Below the pieces are notes generated by a model, which made no database searches, was not told where the DNA came from, and saw only the letters and a program-made list of their open reading frames with translations. DNA of 43,030 nucleotides from the NCBI GenBank assembly GCA_025999435.1, contig BNXH01000009.1:1-43030 (forward strand), given 5' to 3'. Positions 17,844-26,052 of this stretch are shown piece by piece. The number at the start of each line of letters is the position of its first letter. The first letter of the stretch is position 1. The stretch is from Bacteroidia bacterium (GTDB taxonomy: Bacteria > Bacteroidota > Bacteroidia > Bacteroidales > Dysgonomonadaceae). The position numbers and the translations under genes were made by a program.

Positions 17844-18686
17844 TTATAAGCAATCTTCCGCATGATAAGAAGATCTGACCAAAGGGCCGCTTTCTACATA
17901 TGCAAATCCTTTTTCTAAAGCAATTTCTTTGAATCGTTTAAATTCATCCGGATGTATGTAAGCCGAAACAGGCAGGTGTTTACGGCTTGGCTGTAAATAC
18001 TGTCCTATGGTGAGTACAGAACAGTTTGCGGCCAAAAGATCATCCATTACTTGCAATATTTCTTCTGTTGTTTCTCCTAAACCGACCATTATTCCCGATT
18101 TTGACTTTAAACCATTTGCGGCGATACGATTCAATACCGACAGGCTTACATCATATTTGGCGGCGCTGCGAACTAGCGGGGTAAGCCTTTTGACTGTCTC
18201 CATATTATGTGAAATGACATTTGGCGCCGCTTGACAGACCATATCTACCAATTCCATTTTTCCCTGAAAGTCCGGTATAAGCACCTCTAAGGTGGTGCCG
18301 GGGTTTACCGATTTTATTCTTTGTATCGTCTCCACCCAGTGCGAAGCTCCTTGGTCGGGCAGATCATCCCTATCGACAGAGGTTACAACCGCATGTTTTA
18401 GTTTCATCAATTTTATCGATTCTGCTACATTCTGAGGCTCCCCGGGATCGAGAGACAAGGGCCTTCCCGTCTTCGTGTTGCAGAATTTGCATGAACGTGT
18501 GCAAATGTCTCCTCCGATCATGAATGTTGCTGTTCCGCGTCCCCAGCATTCGCCCATATTCGGACAACGTCCGCTTGAACAGATAGTATGTAGGTTGTGA
18601 GATTTTACGATGTTTTCAGTTTGAGAGAAGTTATCATTCCCTCCGAGTTTTATTTTCAGCCAATCAGGCTTTCTTACATGCTCCAT
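17844..18686 (-). CDS. lipA: Lipoyl synthase
   Basis: The 280-residue protein is a radical SAM enzyme that inserts two sulfur atoms into protein-bound octanoyl groups to make lipoyl cofactors. Both iron-sulfur clusters are visible: the auxiliary cluster cysteines 36, 41 and 47 (CSSGRCPNMGEC) and the radical SAM cysteines 62, 66 and 69 (CTRSCKFC). The C-terminal RSSYHAE supplies the conserved serine ligand. The length is typical. The start at 18686 (MEHVRKPDWLKIKL) agrees with the family. It is a single gene on the minus strand. Confidence 0.98.
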   Translation of the reverse strand: MEHVRKPDWLKIKLGGNDNFSQTENIVKSHNLHTICSSGRCPNMGECWGRGTATFMIGGDICTRSCKFCNTKTGRPLSLDPGEPQNVAESIKLMKLKHAVVTSVDRDDLPDQGASHWVETIQRIKSVNPGTTLEVLIPDFQGKMELVDMVCQAAPNVISHNMETVKRLTPLVRSAAKYDVSLSVLNRIAANGLKSKSGIMVGLGETTEEILQVMDDLLAANCSVLTIGQYLQPSRKHLPVSAYIHPDEFKRFKEIALEKGFAYVESGPLVRSSYHAEDCL

Positions 18687-18703
18687 TATATATGTTTAAA
18701 ATG

Positions 18704-18711
18704 CAAATATA
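18704..18711 (-). promoter_or_regulatory. Possible -7 element of lipA
   Basis: On the minus strand TATATTTG matches TAnnTTTG, 18 bp upstream of the lipA ATG. The -33 element at the right distance is weak (ATTT-like). Confidence 0.35.
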
Positions 18712-18755
18712 AACCATCAAAGGTTAATAAATGTTCTATAATGGGTGAAAAAAGG

Positions 18756-19025
18756 CATAGTACATGACAAAAAATATTGCAAAATCTTATATTGCCCTTA
18801 CAGGGCGCGGTTTCAGGGGATTTCGTTTTCCCACCCAAGGCGTTGCCATTGGGCTATATTATGTAGCCCCTTCAGGGCATCGTGGAAAGAAAAAGGCTGA
18901 AAGCCTGATATATTCCAGCCCGGGGTAACACCCCGGTGAGATGACAGACTAGGGAACCGCACCCTGTAAGGGCAACATAATAAGTCTTTTAAATGTATAT
19001 AAAATATTTTTTGTCATGTACTATG
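18756..19025. mobile_element. 270-bp MITE-like element with 23-bp perfect terminal inverted repeats and 9-bp target duplication
   Basis: The left end (18756-18778, beginning CATAGTACATGAC) and the right end (19003-19025) are perfect inverted repeats of 23 bp. The element is flanked on both sides by the same 9 bp, GAAAAAAGG (18747-18755 and 19026-19034), as expected of a target-site duplication. Inside, a second inverted repeat (18792-18812 with 18955-18975, 20 of 21 pairing) encloses several GC-rich hairpins such as CCCGGGG/CCCCGG. There is no reading frame for a transposase, so it would move in trans. It sits between the divergent lipA and DUF4954 genes, 32 bp before the latter's promoter. 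Confidence 0.85.
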
Positions 19026-19057
19026 GAAAAAAGGTTATCTTTTATTTACTGTACAAA

Positions 19058-19088
19058 TTTGTATAGAAAAAGATCTTTATTATTTTTG
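19058..19088 (+). promoter_or_regulatory. Bacteroidetes-type promoter of the DUF4954 gene
   Basis: TTTG at 19058-19061, a 19-bp spacer and TATTTTTG at 19081-19088 match the consensus. The leader would be about 35 nt. It starts just after the right end of the MITE-like element. Confidence 0.55.
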
Positions 19089-19127
19089 TTGTAATTTGAA
19101 CCCTAGACCCCTATTTTAAAAAATTGT

Positions 19128-21107
19128 ATGACTTATAGAAACTTAACTTCTCTTGAAATAGAGAAACTTACCCATCATGGCTGTATTGCCGAAAATTGGG
19201 ATAATATAACTGTACACCGTGACTTTTCTCCCGAATATATAAAAGCTGTAACTTTCTCGGGAAAAATAAAACTCGGAGTTCTTGAAGAATCCTTTACTCT
19301 TCCCGGAGGATTGAAAAAACATTCCGGAATAAATCATGCTTGTTTCCATAATTGTGAAATTGGCGATAATGTATTAATCGAAAATGTTCAGAACTATATA
19401 GCGAATTACCGTATTGGCAATAATGTCAGAATACAGAATATACATCACCTATATGTAGAGGGTGAATCTGCTTTTGGCAATGGTGTGGAGGTCTCGGTAT
19501 TGAACGAAACAGGTGGACGCGAAGTCTTGATTTATGATAAGCTTAGCGCTCATTTTGCTTATATTTTGTCGTTCTATCGTCATCGCCCTGCTTTAATTAA
19601 GAAAATGCAGGATATGGTGCGCAGTTATGCTGAGAAGCAGGCCTCCTCGATGGGAACAATAGGTGATGATGTTGCTATTGTGAATGCAGGGGCGATAAAG
19701 AATGTCAATATAGGGCATTGTGCTGAAATAGAAGGAGCCCGGCATCTTGAGAATGGAAGTATTAATAGTAATCGATATGCACCTGTTCATATAGGTTATA
19801 GCGTGATGGCATACGATTTTATAATCAGTTCAGGGTCCCGTGTCGAGGATGGAACAATGCTTACCCGTTGTTTTGTAGGTCAATCTTGCCAATTGGGACA
19901 TACTTACTCGGCCAGCGATTCCTTGTTTTTTAGCAATTGCCAGGGTGAAAACGGCGAAGCTTGTGCTTTGTTCGCAGGGCCTTATACTGTTACACATCAT
20001 AAGTCAACGCTGCTTATTGCCGGTATGTTTTCCTTTATGAATGCCGGTTCCGGATCGAACCAGAGTAATCATATGTACAAGTTGGGGCCTATACATCAGG
20101 GGATAGTTGAAAGAGGAGGGAAAACGACCAGTAATTCTTATGTTTTGTGGCCTGCGCGTATCGGGGCATTTTCATTAATCATGGGGCGCCATTATCATAA
20201 TCCGGATACTTCGGATATGCCATTCTCTTATCTGATAGAAGATAAGAATGAATCGATACTGGTACCCGGTGTAAATCTCCGTAGTGTCGGCACAATCCGT
20301 GATGCTCAAAAATTCCCCAAACGTGATAAACGTAAGGACCCTGAGAAGTTCGATCAGATCAACTTTAATTTATTAAGCCCTTATACCGTTCAAAAAATGT
20401 TTAAGGCTATAGATATATTATCCGGCCTGCAAAATACCTGTGGCGAGACTTCAGCTTTCTATACATATCAGAGTTGCCGGATCAAAGGTACATCCCTTAA
20501 AAAGGGGATAGGCCTATACAAGATGGCTATTATCAAATTTCTGGGGAACTCTATTATTTCACGTTTGTCCAATTGTCCTTGTAGTAGCAATGAAGAAATC
20601 AGAAATTGTTTAAATCCTGATACATCTGTCGGATTAAACGAGTGGAGCGACATTGGAGGATTGTTAGCGCCACGGTCGGAAATCGACTCTCTGATAAATC
20701 ATATCGAATCCGGTGATATATCTGATGTTGAGACAATCAATAATGTCTTTGTTCAGCTTCACAAAAGTTATTATTCATTGGAATGGACTTGGGCCTGGGA
20801 TAAAATACAGCAATATTTTGGAGTTTCGTTACAATCGATTGTTGCTGAAGATATTATTTCTATTGTTAAAAGCTGGAATGAAGCAGTTGTAGATTTAGAT
20901 AAGATGATATATGAAGATGCCAAGAAGGAGTTCTCCCTCTCTTCTCGTACCGGATTTGGTGTAGATGGTGACCGGTATCAGCAGAAAGTAGATTTTGATC
21001 AAGTCCGCGGCGTATTTGAAGAAAATGCATTTGTAAAAGCTATATTACAGCATATTGAAGCTAAGACCAAGCTTGGAGAAGAGCTTATAAACAGATTGAG
21101 CCAATAA
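19128..21107 (+). CDS. DUF4954 family left-handed beta-helix protein
   Basis: The 659-residue protein starts MTYRNLTSLEIEKLTHHGCI and then runs through hexapeptide-like repeats (IGDNVLIENV, IGNNVRIQNI, IGDDVAIVNA) typical of left-handed beta-helix proteins related to sugar-phosphate nucleotidyl- and acyltransferases. This matches the Bacteroidetes DUF4954 family in length and pattern. There is no signal peptide, so it is cytoplasmic. The C-terminal third (from about 420) is helical. An acyl- or nucleotidyltransferase-like role is possible, but no catalytic site is known to me. It is followed by a terminator shared with the convergent MaoC gene. Confidence 0.9.
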   Translation: MTYRNLTSLEIEKLTHHGCIAENWDNITVHRDFSPEYIKAVTFSGKIKLGVLEESFTLPGGLKKHSGINHACFHNCEIGDNVLIENVQNYIANYRIGNNVRIQNIHHLYVEGESAFGNGVEVSVLNETGGREVLIYDKLSAHFAYILSFYRHRPALIKKMQDMVRSYAEKQASSMGTIGDDVAIVNAGAIKNVNIGHCAEIEGARHLENGSINSNRYAPVHIGYSVMAYDFIISSGSRVEDGTMLTRCFVGQSCQLGHTYSASDSLFFSNCQGENGEACALFAGPYTVTHHKSTLLIAGMFSFMNAGSGSNQSNHMYKLGPIHQGIVERGGKTTSNSYVLWPARIGAFSLIMGRHYHNPDTSDMPFSYLIEDKNESILVPGVNLRSVGTIRDAQKFPKRDKRKDPEKFDQINFNLLSPYTVQKMFKAIDILSGLQNTCGETSAFYTYQSCRIKGTSLKKGIGLYKMAIIKFLGNSIISRLSNCPCSSNEEIRNCLNPDTSVGLNEWSDIGGLLAPRSEIDSLINHIESGDISDVETINNVFVQLHKSYYSLEWTWAWDKIQQYFGVSLQSIVAEDIISIVKSWNEAVVDLDKMIYEDAKKEFSLSSRTGFGVDGDRYQQKVDFDQVRGVFEENAFVKAILQHIEAKTKLGEELINRLSQ

Positions 21108-21147
21108 GCATATTAACTTTTCCGGAGAAAGTTTGAATCATAAAAAA

Positions 21148-21174
21148 GAGTCCGCGGTGTCACATCGCAGACTC
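21148..21174. terminator. Hairpin between convergent DUF4954 and MaoC genes
   Basis: GAGTCCGCGGTG (21148-21159) pairs with CATCGCAGACTC (21163-21174), with one mismatch and one G-U pair, around a 3-nt loop. Flanking A-runs on the left and T-rich sequence on the right allow termination from either side. Confidence 0.65.
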
Positions 21175-21331
21175 TCTTATACTTTAACACAAACTTTACA
21201 AAACTACATACAAATATAACTGTATTAAATGTCAAATAGTTTAAGTATATTAGTTAAATATGCGTAACAATTCTTGCTTTTATAAAATAGTAACTGTTTC
21301 TTCATATGGAGCAGCTATTATTTTATGCAGG

Positions 21332-21799
21332 TTAGTTATTAAAGTGATATAAAAATATAACAGTCTCCTCCAACGCGCTTTTGGAAGAGTCTTTAATTTC
21401 CAACACAACTTTTAATTCTGCTTTTGCTATACCTCGAAGATTAACTAAGGATGCCAGTTTTACATTTAGGCGTACTTCGTTACCAGCAATCACGGGTTGA
21501 TTAAATTTTAATTTTTCAATACCGTAGTTTATGAGCATTTTAATATTATTTACCTCGATTATCTGATCCCATAAGTAGGGGAGAATAGAGACCATCAGAT
21601 AACCATGTGCAATGGTGCTCTTAAACGGACTTTCTTCTTTTGCCCTTTTTTCATCAACATGTATCCATTGATAATCCAAGGTTGCTTCGGCAAATTTATT
21701 GATGCGTTCTTGCGTGATTTTTAGATAATCGGAAACGCCGATCTCTTTGCCTACATATTGTTCAAAATCCTGATAGGAATTAATAATTACTTTGCTCAT
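21332..21799 (-). CDS. MaoC-like (hot-dog fold) dehydratase
   Basis: The 155-residue protein has the hydratase-2 motif of the MaoC family, LDYQWIHVDEKRAKE with Asp42 and His47 as the catalytic pair, followed by the conserved STIAHGYLMVSILPYL helix. Members hydrate trans-2-enoyl-CoA or related thioesters to (R)-3-hydroxyacyl compounds. There is no signal peptide. It lies 71 bp downstream of the S41 protease gene on the same strand and may be read from the same transcript. The specific acyl substrate is unknown. Confidence 0.92.
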   Translation of the reverse strand: MSKVIINSYQDFEQYVGKEIGVSDYLKITQERINKFAEATLDYQWIHVDEKRAKEESPFKSTIAHGYLMVSILPYLWDQIIEVNNIKMLINYGIEKLKFNQPVIAGNEVRLNVKLASLVNLRGIAKAELKVVLEIKDSSKSALEETVIFLYHFNN

Positions 21800-21870
21800 A
21801 AAAAGTTCGTTACAATTTCAGGATAAAAATACCCATATTGGCTGATATAACCAAATCTGATACTACCATT

Positions 21871-23601
21871 TTAATTTTCAACAGTCTCTTTTGTCTTATC
21901 CGGCGCCGAAAGAGTAACTTTATACAACTGTGGATCGCTCAATACTTCTATCGCTTTACTAACTTCTCTATCGTATTGCAGATCATATTTAGCAACACCT
22001 TTCTGATAATAGTATCTTCTGATTATCTCAGTGTTGATCAGCCGCGTGATAGGTTCTTTAAAGGTTTCCATGTCTCTGTCCAGATTTGGAACGAGCTTTG
22101 CTTCCAAGGCTTTAAATTCAGCTTCGGAGTACTTCATATAACCTTCAAATTCCATAACCTCCTTCAGGGAAGCTATTGATTTTTCGCTTATACGGTCATA
22201 TTGAAAGTCTTTCGATTTGACAAATTCTTTGAAATTTTCATAATCCTGATCTGTAATGGAGAAATTTTCAGGACTGCCGATTGTCTTGTGTTTTTGCACC
22301 CAATTGTTTACCCAATCGAAGACGATATACTGGTTAGCCAGATAAAACGTAATTGTAGGAGTTTTTACTTCATCTAAAGTTATATCAGGAGTAACACCTC
22401 CGCCATCTCTTACAGGTCTTCCCGCTTCGGTATAAAATACTGTAGTAAGGCTGTCCGGAATACGGCCTACGCTTCCATCGGCATTGCGATGCGAATAGTC
22501 GATTGCTTGTACGCATCTGCCACTAGGTATGTAGTATTTAGACGTGGTGATTTTCAAACCTCCTCCATAAGGCATTTCACGAGGTGTTTGTACAAGTCCC
22601 TTGCCAAATGTACGTTCTCCTATCAGCACTGCTCTGTCCATATCTTGCAGCGATCCTGCCAGTATTTCCGAAGCTGAGGCTGAAGATCGGCTTGTCAATA
22701 TAACTAACGGTATTTCAGTATCATTTGGTTCTAAGGTAGTACGGTATGTTCTATCCAGCTGCTTAAGTTTTCCTTTTGTAGATACTACTATCTTTCCTTT
22801 TGGCACGAACAGGTTCACTATTTGCACCGCCTCTTCCAGAATACCTCCTCCGTTTTGTCTCACATCGATGATTATCGATGTTGCTCCTTGTTTTTTTAAG
22901 TCAAGAAAAGCGCTTTTTATGTCTGAAGATATTTTGTCTGTAAAAGTGGAAAAGTTGATATATCCGGTATTAGGACTTACCATTCCATAGTAAGGTATAA
23001 TATCGATGGATATTTTTTCTCTGGTAATTTTCAGAGTTACAGGTTTCTTTTCACCCTGACGTTCTACGGTAACTTCGATCGTTGTTCCGGGTTGTCCTTT
23101 CAGGTTACTGCTAACATAGCTGTTCAGTGTAAGGCCATATGCTTCTCCATCTACTTTGTCGCATTTGGTCATATCTTTTCCATCTATGGATAATATCTTG
23201 TCCCCGGCTTTCAATCCGGCTTTTGCGGCGGGGCTGTTTTCGTATGGTTCTATAACTGTAACTCTATCGTCTTTGTACGAAATCACAGCGCCTACTCCTG
23301 CATACTCACCGGTAATTTGGGTGTTGAATTCCTTCATTTCTTCTTCGTTGAAGTACTCTGTATAAGGATCAAGAGTATTGAGCATATTATCCAATCCTGT
23401 ACGTACGGTCTTACTTACATCGATACTGTCCACATAAAACATGTCTATTTCGCGTAGAGCCGAATTGAATATATCCAGGTTTTTGTTTATATCGAAGTAG
23501 CGTTGTTGCTGTTTGTTTTTATCGGGATTGCTTTGAGATTGGATTTGTCCTATTCCGGTGAGTAGAAACGCCAGAATAATTGCAGCTATTTTGTTATTCA
23601 T
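21871..23601 (-). CDS. S41 family C-terminal processing peptidase
   Basis: The 576-residue protein has a signal peptide to about residue 23, a helical N-terminal part, a PDZ domain at about 92-175 (GVGAVISYKDDRVTVIEPYE, AGLKAGDKILSIDGKDM), and the S41 catalytic core. DVRQNGGGILEEAV lies at about 246-259. The nucleophile is Ser309 in SRSSASASEILAG and the base is Lys334 in TFGKGLVQ, at the same 25-residue spacing as in E. coli Prc. Such periplasmic proteases trim or degrade proteins from their C-termini. The last roughly 150 residues form a helical extension common in Bacteroidetes members. Confidence 0.95.
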   Translation of the reverse strand: MNNKIAAIILAFLLTGIGQIQSQSNPDKNKQQQRYFDINKNLDIFNSALREIDMFYVDSIDVSKTVRTGLDNMLNTLDPYTEYFNEEEMKEFNTQITGEYAGVGAVISYKDDRVTVIEPYENSPAAKAGLKAGDKILSIDGKDMTKCDKVDGEAYGLTLNSYVSSNLKGQPGTTIEVTVERQGEKKPVTLKITREKISIDIIPYYGMVSPNTGYINFSTFTDKISSDIKSAFLDLKKQGATSIIIDVRQNGGGILEEAVQIVNLFVPKGKIVVSTKGKLKQLDRTYRTTLEPNDTEIPLVILTSRSSASASEILAGSLQDMDRAVLIGERTFGKGLVQTPREMPYGGGLKITTSKYYIPSGRCVQAIDYSHRNADGSVGRIPDSLTTVFYTEAGRPVRDGGGVTPDITLDEVKTPTITFYLANQYIVFDWVNNWVQKHKTIGSPENFSITDQDYENFKEFVKSKDFQYDRISEKSIASLKEVMEFEGYMKYSEAEFKALEAKLVPNLDRDMETFKEPITRLINTEIIRRYYYQKGVAKYDLQYDREVSKAIEVLSDPQLYKVTLSAPDKTKETVEN

Positions 23602-23707
23602 TCTATGATATTCTTTATATATTACGCAAAGGAAATACTTTTTTGTTAATATGAGAAATCCGTATTATTATATATCTTGTATTTTTACTAAAAATAACGA
23701 AATAAAC

Positions 23708-23738
23708 AAAGGCTAAACTTTTTTAAAGCCTAGCCTTT
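23708..23738 (-). terminator. Terminator of the tRNA-Glu/rpsT transcript
   Basis: AAAGGCTA (23708-23715) pairs with TAGCCTTT (23731-23738), downstream of rpsT on the minus strand, followed in that direction by a T-rich tract. The stem is short. Confidence 0.5.
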
Positions 23739-23770
23739 ATCTGTTTTATAATGATTTATTAGTGTTTCTT

Positions 23771-24022
23771 TTACAAAGAATGTACGTGAGCAGCTAATTT
23801 TGATTTTAAATTGCCTGCTTTGTTTTTATGGATGACGTTCTTCTTAGCCAATCTGTCCAGCATAGAACATACTGACGGATATTGTTTTTGAGCTTCTTCC
23901 TTATCCGTTAACGCGCGGAATTTTTTTACGGCATTACGGGTAGTTTTAGCTACGTATCTGTTTCTCAAGCGTCTTACTTCGGCTTGTCTGATTCTTTTTT
24001 CTGCTGATTTGTGATTTGCCAT
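23771..24022 (-). CDS. rpsT: 30S ribosomal protein S20
   Basis: The 83-residue basic protein ([20 protein letters not shown] start, [19 protein letters not shown] end) is a clear S20, which binds 16S rRNA in the small subunit. It lies 36 bp after tRNA-Glu on the same strand and is probably made from the same transcript. Confidence 0.98.
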   Translation of the reverse strand: MANHKSAEKRIRQAEVRRLRNRYVAKTTRNAVKKFRALTDKEEAQKQYPSVCSMLDRLAKKNVIHKNKAGNLKSKLAAHVHSL

Positions 24023-24058
24023 GATGACTAATCCTTTTTTTGTTATTTATTATTTTCG

Positions 24059-24130
24059 TAGCCCATAGGGGAGTCGAACCCCTCTTTCAAGAATGAAAAT
24101 CTTGCGTCCTAACCGATAGACGAATGGGCC
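24059..24130 (-). tRNA. tRNA-Glu (anticodon TTC)
   Basis: On the minus strand the sequence folds into a full cloverleaf. The acceptor stem is GGCCCAT with ATGGGCT (one G-U), the anticodon stem is CAAGA with TCTTG, and the loop TTTTCAT gives anticodon TTC. The T arm is GAGGGGTTCGACTCCCC-like. The discriminator base is A and CCA is not encoded. Confidence 0.95.
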
Positions 24131-24180
24131 ATCTTGTGGATTGTTCTGTTTTTGCAGCTTTTATCCCTCGATTGCGGATG

Positions 24181-24211
24181 CAAAGGTAATCCATTTTTGA
24201 TTATCTGCAAA
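24181..24211 (-). promoter_or_regulatory. Bacteroidetes-type promoter of tRNA-Glu and rpsT
   Basis: On the minus strand TTTG (24211-24208), a 19-bp spacer and TACCTTTG (24188-24181) match the consensus. It lies 50 bp upstream of the tRNA. Confidence 0.6.
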
Positions 24212-24311
24212 TATTTATAGTGGTTTTTTTAATAATTCTTCATCTGAATTTTAAATATAGTTGATTTTCAGGGATGTTTTATCTGTTATTTTTTGCCGTT
24301 TGTTTCTGCCT

Positions 24312-24343
24312 TTTGTTATAATGGAAAGAAACCATTATTTTTG
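24312..24343 (+). promoter_or_regulatory. Bacteroidetes-type promoter of the M23 peptidase gene
   Basis: TTTG at 24312-24315, a 20-bp spacer and TATTTTTG at 24336-24343 match the consensus, with a leader of about 20 nt to the ATG at 24367. Confidence 0.6.
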
Positions 24344-24366
24344 TATTTACTAATAACACGAACCGG

Positions 24367-26052
24367 ATGAGAAAAATTGTTATACTCCTATTTTACGCAT
24401 GTTTATTTAGTCACATAATTGCGCAAGATCAATATAGGTCGCCTCTTGATATACCGGTTATGTTAAGCGCTAATTTTGGGGAACTGCGTCCAAATCATTT
24501 TCATTCCGGTATTGACCTGAAAACAGCGGGAGTAATAAATAAACCGGTTTATTCCATAGCTGACGGTTATGTATCCCGCATATCTGTGTCTCCTTCAGGC
24601 TATGGATTAGCTATATATGTAACACATGCTACCGGACAGACAAGTATATATGGGCATTTGAATAAATATGCGTCGAAGGTAGCGGAGTATGTAAAAGCGA
24701 AACAATATGAACAGGAAAGTTTCAGTGTCGATTTGAAAATAGAGAAAGATCTATTCCCTGTAAAAAAAGGCGATCTGATCGCATATAGTGGAAATTCCGG
24801 GTCTTCGGGTGGACCTCATGTCCACTTTGAAATAAGAGATACAGAAAGCCAAATGGCTGTTGATCCTTTAGTTTATTATAAAGATGTGATACGGGATTCA
24901 CAGCCACCTCATATAAAAGGTTTTGCCGTGTATCCTGTAAACGAAAAAGGCGCGGCCGATTTTAGTCGTGATCCCGCAAGAAGAAGTATATCTATAAAGA
25001 AGGGCGGAACATATGCACCTGTTAAAGATACTGTGGAGGTATGGGGTGTAATAGGCTTTGGCGTGTATGCCAACGATCGTATGAATGGTACCGGTAATAT
25101 ATACGGGGTGAAAAAAGTCCGTTTATTTTGTGATGGTGTAGAAATCTATTCTTCCGATATTTCGAGTGTCGATTTTAGCACAACGAGAATGATAAATAGT
25201 TTTATTGATTATGAATATTGGGTGAAGAAAAAGGATTTTTATCAAAAAATGTTTGTTGAACCGGGTAATAAATTGCAGATTTATAAGACTGTCAATAATG
25301 GATATGTAGATATAAAGGAAGAACGCTTATATAATCTTCGTTGCGAATTAGAAGATTTATATGGAAATCAGACTGTCTACGATTTTTATGTGAAAGGCAG
25401 GGAGCAGACTATTCCCCAAAAGAAAAGGTGTATGCAACAGATGAAATGGAATCAGGACAATAACTTCTCCGCCGGACGATTTTCCTTATCTATACTGAGA
25501 GGATATCTATATGATGATCTTTGTTTTATTCTGAAAAATAAACCGTCCGGGAAATATTTCTCGGATATATATCGTGTAAACGATGTGCATATCCCTTTAC
25601 ATAATTATTCTGAAATGTCTATTCCGCTGGAGAACGATACCGTAAGCAATAAGTCTCACTATGGTGTGGTTCGAATTGATGGCGCCAGGGAATCATGGAT
25701 CGGAGGAACATATGAGAATGGAGTGGTGAAAGCCCGTATTCGTGATCTGGGCTATAGTTATGCTGTAAGTACAGATACTCAAGCACCCGTAATAACTCCT
25801 GTACAGCCTGTCAGATGGGTGAAAAATGCGGAAATAAAGATTAAACTGTCAGATAATAAAAGTGGTATTCATTCGTATAGAGGCACCATAGATGGCAACT
25901 TCGTATTATTCACGAATGATGTAAAATCTTCTGTTTATATATACAAATTTGATGCAAAGAGACTGAAAAAAGGACAAAATCATAAACTGGTATTCACGGC
26001 TGTGGATGGAGCCGGAAATACCAGTAATTATGAGTATATGTTCAACTATTAA
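24367..26052 (+). CDS. M23 family (LytM-type) metallopeptidase
   Basis: The 561-residue secreted protein has a signal peptide to about residue 20 and a zinc peptidase domain at about 30-175. The metal ligands are all present: His46 and Asp50 in HFHSGID, and His153 in GGPHVHFEIRD, with His97 in YGHL and His151 as further active-site residues. It should therefore be an active endopeptidase acting on peptidoglycan cross-links, not a degenerate LytM activator. The remaining roughly 380 residues are beta-rich and Ig-like (IKLSDNKSGIHSYRGTIDG, TAVDGAGNTSNYEY), a common extension in this phylum. It is convergent with the next gene, and their stop codons overlap. Confidence 0.93.
   Translation: MRKIVILLFYACLFSHIIAQDQYRSPLDIPVMLSANFGELRPNHFHSGIDLKTAGVINKPVYSIADGYVSRISVSPSGYGLAIYVTHATGQTSIYGHLNKYASKVAEYVKAKQYEQESFSVDLKIEKDLFPVKKGDLIAYSGNSGSSGGPHVHFEIRDTESQMAVDPLVYYKDVIRDSQPPHIKGFAVYPVNEKGAADFSRDPARRSISIKKGGTYAPVKDTVEVWGVIGFGVYANDRMNGTGNIYGVKKVRLFCDGVEIYSSDISSVDFSTTRMINSFIDYEYWVKKKDFYQKMFVEPGNKLQIYKTVNNGYVDIKEERLYNLRCELEDLYGNQTVYDFYVKGREQTIPQKKRCMQQMKWNQDNNFSAGRFSLSILRGYLYDDLCFILKNKPSGKYFSDIYRVNDVHIPLHNYSEMSIPLENDTVSNKSHYGVVRIDGARESWIGGTYENGVVKARIRDLGYSYAVSTDTQAPVITPVQPVRWVKNAEIKIKLSDNKSGIHSYRGTIDGNFVLFTNDVKSSVYIYKFDAKRLKKGQNHKLVFTAVDGAGNTSNYEYMFNY

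Noticed and set aside
26049..26052. Overlap of the M23 and nucleotidyltransferase genes as a sign of wrong ends
   Set aside because: Both proteins end at natural C-termini; the stops simply share the palindrome TTAA.
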